Source: a virus
Length of the DNA stretch: 23,454 bases
Virus record (IMG/VR): IMGVR_UViG_3300042988_001172
Location: 1 to 23,454 of that record
Direction: 5' to 3' (one strand)
Shown piece by piece: positions 19,329 through 23,454 of this stretch (position 1 is its first letter; each line of letters starts with the position of its first letter). Both the position numbers and the translations under genes were made by a program. The notes under the pieces were generated by a model. It saw only the letters and a list, made by a program, of their open reading frames with translations. It did no database searches and had not been told where the DNA came from.

Positions 19329-19760
19329 TTAGGCGGCGCCGTTCGGACCCCGGTACTGGTCATCCGGGTCCGGGAGGGAGTAGCCCGAGAAAGCGTGTGC
19401 GTTGCCGATGACCTTATGGCCGATTTCGCCTTCCGCCGTGACGATGGAAACGGCGTCCTTCACGGTGACCGTGATGCGGTCCGTCTTTCGCTTCCCGAGG
19501 GCGCGCATGGCGCGGCGTTCGCAAGCCTTCCTGAAATGCTCGAAATTGGCGAGCTGGCCGTCAACGGAGTTCCAATGATACGCCACGTCCTCCACGACTT
19601 CGGCCATTTCCGGCCAGGTGAGGCCGGGGTTCGCGGCTTTGATATTCGCCAGCACGACGTATTCCGTCAGCTTGGCGATGCCGATGCGGTGGCGATGGAG
19701 GTAATCGGCGGAAACGGGCGGGCAATCGCGCTCGTCCGGGGTGGTCTTGATGAGGTCCAT
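19329..19760 (-). CDS. Unknown protein (143 aa)
   Basis: From ATG 19758-19760 the product begins MDLIKTTPDERDCPPVSADY, then LHRHRIGIAKLTEYVVLANI, a helical region TWPEMAEVVEDVAYHWNSVD, a basic CERRAMRALGKRKTDRITVT and an extended Gly/Pro-rich end. No family is recognised. The leader (TAACCCTTACCCCCTCCCT before ATG) is one of the four carrying the CCCTTACCC motif. It lies 10 bp before the peptidase gene. Confidence 0.55.
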   Translation of the reverse strand: MDLIKTTPDERDCPPVSADYLHRHRIGIAKLTEYVVLANIKAANPGLTWPEMAEVVEDVAYHWNSVDGQLANFEHFRKACERRAMRALGKRKTDRITVTVKDAVSIVTAEGEIGHKVIGNAHAFSGYSLPDPDDQYRGPNGAA

Positions 19761-19794
19761 AGGGAGGGGGTAAGGGTTACCCGCGCATCCTACG

Positions 19795-20067
19795 CTATCG
19801 AAGTTGCCCGTCAAGGGCTTGCGACGTGCGCGCCGCCGTGGCGCCTTGCAGGGAAAGGCGGCACAGGGTATCCGGGTCGCGCACGCCGTCGGCCCACGCC
19901 TGCGCGAAAGCCGCGGCATATCCGTCGCGCTCCCACGCCTGCCAATCCGCCGCGCACCTCGCCACGAACGCCCGCACCCCGGCTTCCGCCTGCCTCCGGG
20001 CCACCCGCTCGAACGTGTCCACTTGGGCGCGCTGGCGGGCGGGGAAGCTGTCGGAGTAGGTCTTCAC
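19795..20067 (-). CDS. Small helical protein (90 aa), GTG start coupled to the upstream gene
   Basis: The GTG at 20065-20067 overlaps the TAG stop of the preceding gene as TAGTG, the same geometry as the TAATG couplings elsewhere, so this start is preferred to an in-frame ATG far upstream. The product reads KTYSDSFPARQRAQVDTFER, then RRQAEAGVRAFVARCAADWQ and YAAAFAQAWADGVRDPDTLC. It is strongly helical and Ala/Arg-rich. It is not recognised. It may work with the membrane protein it is coupled to. Confidence 0.5.
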   Translation of the reverse strand: MKTYSDSFPARQRAQVDTFERVARRQAEAGVRAFVARCAADWQAWERDGYAAAFAQAWADGVRDPDTLCRLSLQGATAARTSQALDGQLR

Positions 20068-20363
20068 TATTTTTGCTGGATCAGGTAGGTCTTCACGTCC
20101 TGCCGCAGCTCGGTCATCCCCTTGCTGAGCGCGTCCAGCTTGATGGGCGTGGTGATGATGGCCTCGTTGGCCTTCTCTTTCCACGCCTCAAGCTGCGAAA
20201 TCCTTTCGTCCTGGCGAACGTCCTTGCTTTCCAGGTTGCCGATCCTTGAGAATCCGGCGTAAGCCCATGTGACCGTGGCGGCGGTGATCGTGACGGCGCC
20301 GACTATCATGGTGACCGTCTTTCCCAATTTCACTCCGCCCTCAAGTACGTCCTGCATGGTCAT
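20067..20363 (-). CDS. Membrane-anchored coiled-coil protein (98 aa), holin-like position
   Basis: The product begins MTMQDVLEGGVKLGKTVTMI. A hydrophobic helix lies at about 15-36 (TVTMIVGAVTITAATVTWAY), and a polar coiled coil follows from about 42 to 98 (GNLESKDVRQDERISQLEAW, then LDALSKGMTELRQDVKTYLI). One membrane helix followed by a coiled coil is seen in small phage proteins next to lysis genes and in tail accessory proteins. It directly follows the tail fibre gene and a separate promoter. A holin or spanin-like role is possible but unproven. Confidence 0.6.
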   Translation of the reverse strand: MTMQDVLEGGVKLGKTVTMIVGAVTITAATVTWAYAGFSRIGNLESKDVRQDERISQLEAWKEKANEAIITTPIKLDALSKGMTELRQDVKTYLIQQK

Positions 20364-20378
20364 TTGGTGTTTGGTTTC

Positions 20379-20406
20379 AATGTATCGGTCTCGGCGGAAA
20401 TTTCAA
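20379..20406 (-). promoter_or_regulatory. Candidate sigma70-type promoter after the tail fibre gene
   Basis: On the minus strand TTGAAA (20406-20401), 16 bp, TACATT (20384-20379). The -35 box starts 1 bp after the TAG stop of the tail fibre gene. It would drive the holin-position gene and those after it. Confidence 0.45.
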
Positions 20407-20407
20407 G

Positions 20408-23400
20408 CTATGCCGCAAACACGTCTCCAGCGGTTGCGCGTGACGAGATCGGAGCGTCCACGCGCGCCAGCTCCGTCGCCAGTTCAGTACGCACGGCGTC
20501 CGCCACCTGTTCCGCCGTGGGCGCGGACTGCGCGGAGATGGCCGCGAGGATTTCGGAGTTGTCTGCGGGGTCGGCCGTGAGGTTGTCGGTCTTGGCCTTG
20601 ATGGCCGCCACGGAGGCGTTGTCCGGGGCCACGGCGTTGCGGCTGGAAACCGTCGCGTCGATCCGGGCAAGCTCGGTCGCCAGCTCGGAACGGACGGCGG
20701 AGGCGTTGGCGGCGGCACTCGGTGCGGACGGGATGGCCGCGATGGCCGCCTCGACGGCGGACTGGTCGGCCGGGTCGGCCGGGAGGCGCGCGTCGATGGC
20801 CGCGATGCCCACGTTGTCCGGGGCGACGTAACTTCCGGCCTGGAGCGGTGAACCCAAGGCCGTGACGCTGGCCTGGCTGGCTTTCGCGGCGACGGTGGAC
20901 TCCTTGGCCAAGACCGTGGACGCCTCGATCTGCGCCAGGGTCGGGCGCGCGGCCACGGTCGTCTCGTTGGCCGGGGACGCGGGCAAGTTGTCCGTCTTGG
21001 CCTTGACCGCCTGGACGGAGGATTCCAGGGCGAGGGAAGGCGTGGCCGAGGGGGCCGCGGCCGAACCGTCGATCCCCAAGCGGTGCCGGATGTGCTGGCG
21101 TTCCGTGGCCGTCCAGTCGGCCGTTCCGCCGCCTCCCGCCGGGGCTTCTTCGAGGGCCTTGGCCGTGAAGCGGTCGCCGCCCACGTCCTCGATCAGCCCG
21201 TCAATCGTGGAGCTTGCGCGCGTGGAAACGGCCACGTCGATGCGGTTCATTTCCGTGGACAGTTCCTCGCGCACCCACGTCTTAATCTGCGATTCGGACG
21301 GGGCGACGCCGCCCGTCGAGGTTGTGAGAACTTTGCCGCCGGAGAACATGGTGATGCCGCCGCCGCCGGAGGTGGGATTGACCACGGGCAGCGTCGAGGT
21401 GGAGTTCACCACGTTAATCTCATCGGCCTGCTTCGCGGTGCGGTTGGTCACGTTGTCGAGCAGGAGCGTGCCGATGGAGAGGTTGGCGGCGTCGGTGGCA
21501 GAGACCTGCGTGAACACGGCGCGCCTTCCGGTCGTGTTCCAGATGTCGTATTTGTCCCAGAGGAAAAGCCGGTGCGCGAACCACGAATTGTCGTCGTCGT
21601 CGAGGTCGATCTGGAGATTGCCCATGTCGCGGATGAAGTCGCCGGAAGCATCGACGGCTGCGCCGGTAACGGAGTAGGTGGCGTAGTAGGCTGCGTAAGT
21701 GGTGCACGTCTCCTGCTCAAGATTCACGCTCCAGCCGGTCGCGCCAGCTGTGACGGTCGCGCGGGCCTTCTTGGTCGCGCTGGTTCCATCGGCAGCCACC
21801 CAGACGTGGTAAATGCGGATGGTGTCGCCGGTGGTGTAGTCGCTGCCTTCGACGTAGGTGTTGGTGTAGGGAGCAGATGCCACCTTGGTATCGAGCAAGG
21901 TGGTGTTGGCCGTCTCGTTGAAAACGATGACGCGGGTGTTGGCGGCAAAGCCCGTTATCGAGACGTTGTTGTAAATGATGGGGTTGGTGACGGTGATGGT
22001 GCCGCCGGTGTTGTTCGCGGTGGTGGTCGTCGTGCCGGTTGGCACCTGAACCGTGATCGCGTGGGCGGAGGTGTTGCGCAGGTCGAGAGTGCCGCCGTGC
22101 GTGCCGGTGACGATGTAGGTGCCGGGAGCGGTCGGGGTGAGGCTGGCGACTAGCGTGCCAGTGGAACTGAAAACGTAGCTGCCCGCCGCGCCGAGGTTGA
22201 GGGTGCCGCCCGCGAAAGTCGGCACGTCAGTCGAGACAGAGAGCGTGCCGCCGGTGTAGGTGTAAGACCCGCCCGTGGTGAGCGTGCCGGAGGTGGTGCC
22301 GGTGGCTGAGATCGTGCCCGCGAACGTGGTCGATGCGGTGAGGTTGCCGAGCACGTTGAGGTTGGACGGCGAGCCGGTGACGAACTGGTTGAGTCGATTG
22401 CCGACGCCGTAGGCTGCGGCCCAGTCGTAGAGTTCCTGCGCGGTGCGGGTGCCGGAAATGGTGAGTGTGCCGCCGCTCCATGCGAGGCCGGTGTAGCCGG
22501 AGGCGGTGGCGAAATTGGCGACGACGTTTGGGTCGGTGACGTAAAACGGAGAGCCAGGGTTATAGAACGAGCCGTAGTGCCAGACCCAATCCGTCCACGG
22601 TGGGATTGCCACGCCGTCCAGCCAATAGTCGCCAGTGGTGGAGGCGGATTTGCCGGAGACGGTGAGCGTGAGGCTGCCGGTGCTCGTCGGGGTGATACTC
22701 AGGCTGAACTCGTGCCATGCGTCAGCCGTTGCCGGTGCGGTGAAGTTGGCAGTGGTGCCGCCGAGGCCGGAGAGGGAGACGGTGGGCGGCGTGCCGGTGC
22801 CGTAGGTGGAGTCGAAGCGGAGGAATCCCTTGACGGTGTAGGTGGTGCCAGCCTGTGCGCCTGCGAGGGAGTAGGTCTCGCCGTGGGCGGTGTTGGCGAT
22901 GAGCGGAAAAAACGACACGGACGAACGCCCGCGATTGATCGTGCTGTTGTCGCGCACGATGTTGCCCGTGCGGTACATGGTCCGTTGCTGGGTGCTGTCG
23001 TTGTTGTAGTTGATGAACCGCAACGCGCAGTTAGTGAAGTCGGCGGTGAAGTTGGTGGTCTGGTTTTCGATGGTCGGAGCGGTGTTGAACACGCAGTCTT
23101 GGAACAGGTGCAGGTGCTTAAAGAAACCGTTTGCCGAATAGGTGAACGACTGCGCGCTTCCGGTTCCGCCGCCATAGGTCGGGTGGGTGACGCCGAAGTA
23201 GCACCGGCGGAACAGGTAGCCGTTGTTCGATTGGGCGGTGATGTAGGCGCGGCAGGATCCGAAAAAACAATCCTCGTAGATGGACCCGCCAGAAGCGCCG
23301 AATACGATGTACGGCGCGTTGGTGTAGCCGCCGGTGTAGATGCAGCGACGGTAAAGACCGCCGCAGTCGGCGGTGCCGAAGCTGGTGGTTGTGGCCTGCC

Positions 23401-23454
23401 CAGCAGCGAAGTGACAATCCTCAACGGTGTAGTCGATGGCCCCAGAGTACGGCA
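20408..23454 (-). CDS. Large tail fibre/adhesin with beta-helix (partial, 5' end off window)
   Basis: About 1014 C-terminal residues are visible and the frame is open to the right edge. A GTG at 23092 is not the start, since coding continues upstream. The first part is a parallel beta-helix with short rungs, each with a cysteine (VEDCHF, YRRCIY, YEDCFF, FRRCYF, FQDCVF, FTNCAL). Next comes a carbohydrate-binding-like beta-sandwich (GETYSLAGAQAGTTYTVKGF through GSLTLTVSGKSAS), then a Thr/Gly-rich repeat region (TLNVLGNLTASTTFAGT and similar). A domain rich in DDDDNSWFAHRLFLWDKYDI follows. The C-terminal 300 residues are helical repeats with three copies of VR-x-ELATELAR-x-D. It probably contacts the host surface. 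Confidence 0.7.
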   Translation of the reverse strand, partial: PYSGAIDYTVEDCHFAAGQATTTSFGTADCGGLYRRCIYTGGYTNAPYIVFGASGGSIYEDCFFGSCRAYITAQSNNGYLFRRCYFGVTHPTYGGGTGSAQSFTYSANGFFKHLHLFQDCVFNTAPTIENQTTNFTADFTNCALRFINYNNDSTQQRTMYRTGNIVRDNSTINRGRSSVSFFPLIANTAHGETYSLAGAQAGTTYTVKGFLRFDSTYGTGTPPTVSLSGLGGTTANFTAPATADAWHEFSLSITPTSTGSLTLTVSGKSASTTGDYWLDGVAIPPWTDWVWHYGSFYNPGSPFYVTDPNVVANFATASGYTGLAWSGGTLTISGTRTAQELYDWAAAYGVGNRLNQFVTGSPSNLNVLGNLTASTTFAGTISATGTTSGTLTTGGSYTYTGGTLSVSTDVPTFAGGTLNLGAAGSYVFSSTGTLVASLTPTAPGTYIVTGTHGGTLDLRNTSAHAITVQVPTGTTTTTANNTGGTITVTNPIIYNNVSITGFAANTRVIVFNETANTTLLDTKVASAPYTNTYVEGSDYTTGDTIRIYHVWVAADGTSATKKARATVTAGATGWSVNLEQETCTTYAAYYATYSVTGAAVDASGDFIRDMGNLQIDLDDDDNSWFAHRLFLWDKYDIWNTTGRRAVFTQVSATDAANLSIGTLLLDNVTNRTAKQADEINVVNSTSTLPVVNPTSGGGGITMFSGGKVLTTSTGGVAPSESQIKTWVREELSTEMNRIDVAVSTRASSTIDGLIEDVGGDRFTAKALEEAPAGGGGTADWTATERQHIRHRLGIDGSAAAPSATPSLALESSVQAVKAKTDNLPASPANETTVAARPTLAQIEASTVLAKESTVAAKASQASVTALGSPLQAGSYVAPDNVGIAAIDARLPADPADQSAVEAAIAAIPSAPSAAANASAVRSELATELARIDATVSSRNAVAPDNASVAAIKAKTDNLTADPADNSEILAAISAQSAPTAEQVADAVRTELATELARVDAPISSRATAGDVFAA

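Overview
The window is a compact stretch of a tailed double-stranded DNA phage or prophage (Caudoviricetes, HK97-fold head). About 45 genes are packed head to tail, all on the minus strand, so transcription runs from high to low coordinates. The DNA is GC-rich. No integrase, repressor, tRNA or host gene is visible, so lifestyle cannot be decided from this piece. The host cannot be named. Nearly all genes lack a Shine-Dalgarno sequence and instead carry C-rich leaders ending in ACC or CCC just before ATG, which hints at a host lineage that relies little on Shine-Dalgarno initiation. This hint is weak.

Layout in transcription order. (1) 23454-20408: the C-terminal ~1014 residues of a large beta-helix tail fibre or adhesin, open at the window edge. 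(2) 20363-18184: a small membrane/coiled-coil protein (holin-like position), small unknown genes, a candidate papain-fold cysteine peptidase that could be the lysin or a tail-associated peptidase, and a small HNH-like protein. (3) 18183-17847: the only non-coding stretch over 300 bases. It holds a good sigma70-type promoter, an intrinsic terminator about 75 nt downstream, a second hairpin whose loop is complementary to an upstream segment, and a probable decayed mini-ORF. (4) 17846-11505: early replication and recombination genes: a winged-helix replication protein, a RecT-family annealing protein with a repeated C-terminal extension, a Dam-like DNA adenine methyltransferase, a RecB/Cas4-like PD-(D/E)XK nuclease, a VRR-NUC nuclease and an HNH protein, mixed with small membrane and zinc-ribbon-like proteins. 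(5) 11446-7105: a coiled-coil protein followed by many small unknown or membrane proteins and a 150-bp highly structured spacer. (6) 7095-1: the packaging and head module: small terminase, a 51-residue protein coupled on both sides, large terminase, portal, a protease fused to a coiled-coil scaffold, major capsid protein, a small unknown, then connector, closure and gp10-type proteins.

The main unexplained signals are regulatory. Five copies of a ~31-bp near-palindromic element (AGTATTGC ... AAAAAAGGAATA followed by a -10-like hexamer, always 17 bp from TATTGC to the hexamer) sit in inter-gene gaps, and each begins at or within 4 bp of the stop codon of the preceding gene. They look like a dispersed, co-regulated promoter/operator set for the early genes. 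Other candidate promoters (18156-18183, 20379-20406, 4797-4824) also start right after a stop codon. The 5' end of the RNA predicted from the promoter at 18156-18183 is complementary to C-rich leaders of several distant genes, one over 12 nt, which suggests a possible trans-acting small RNA.
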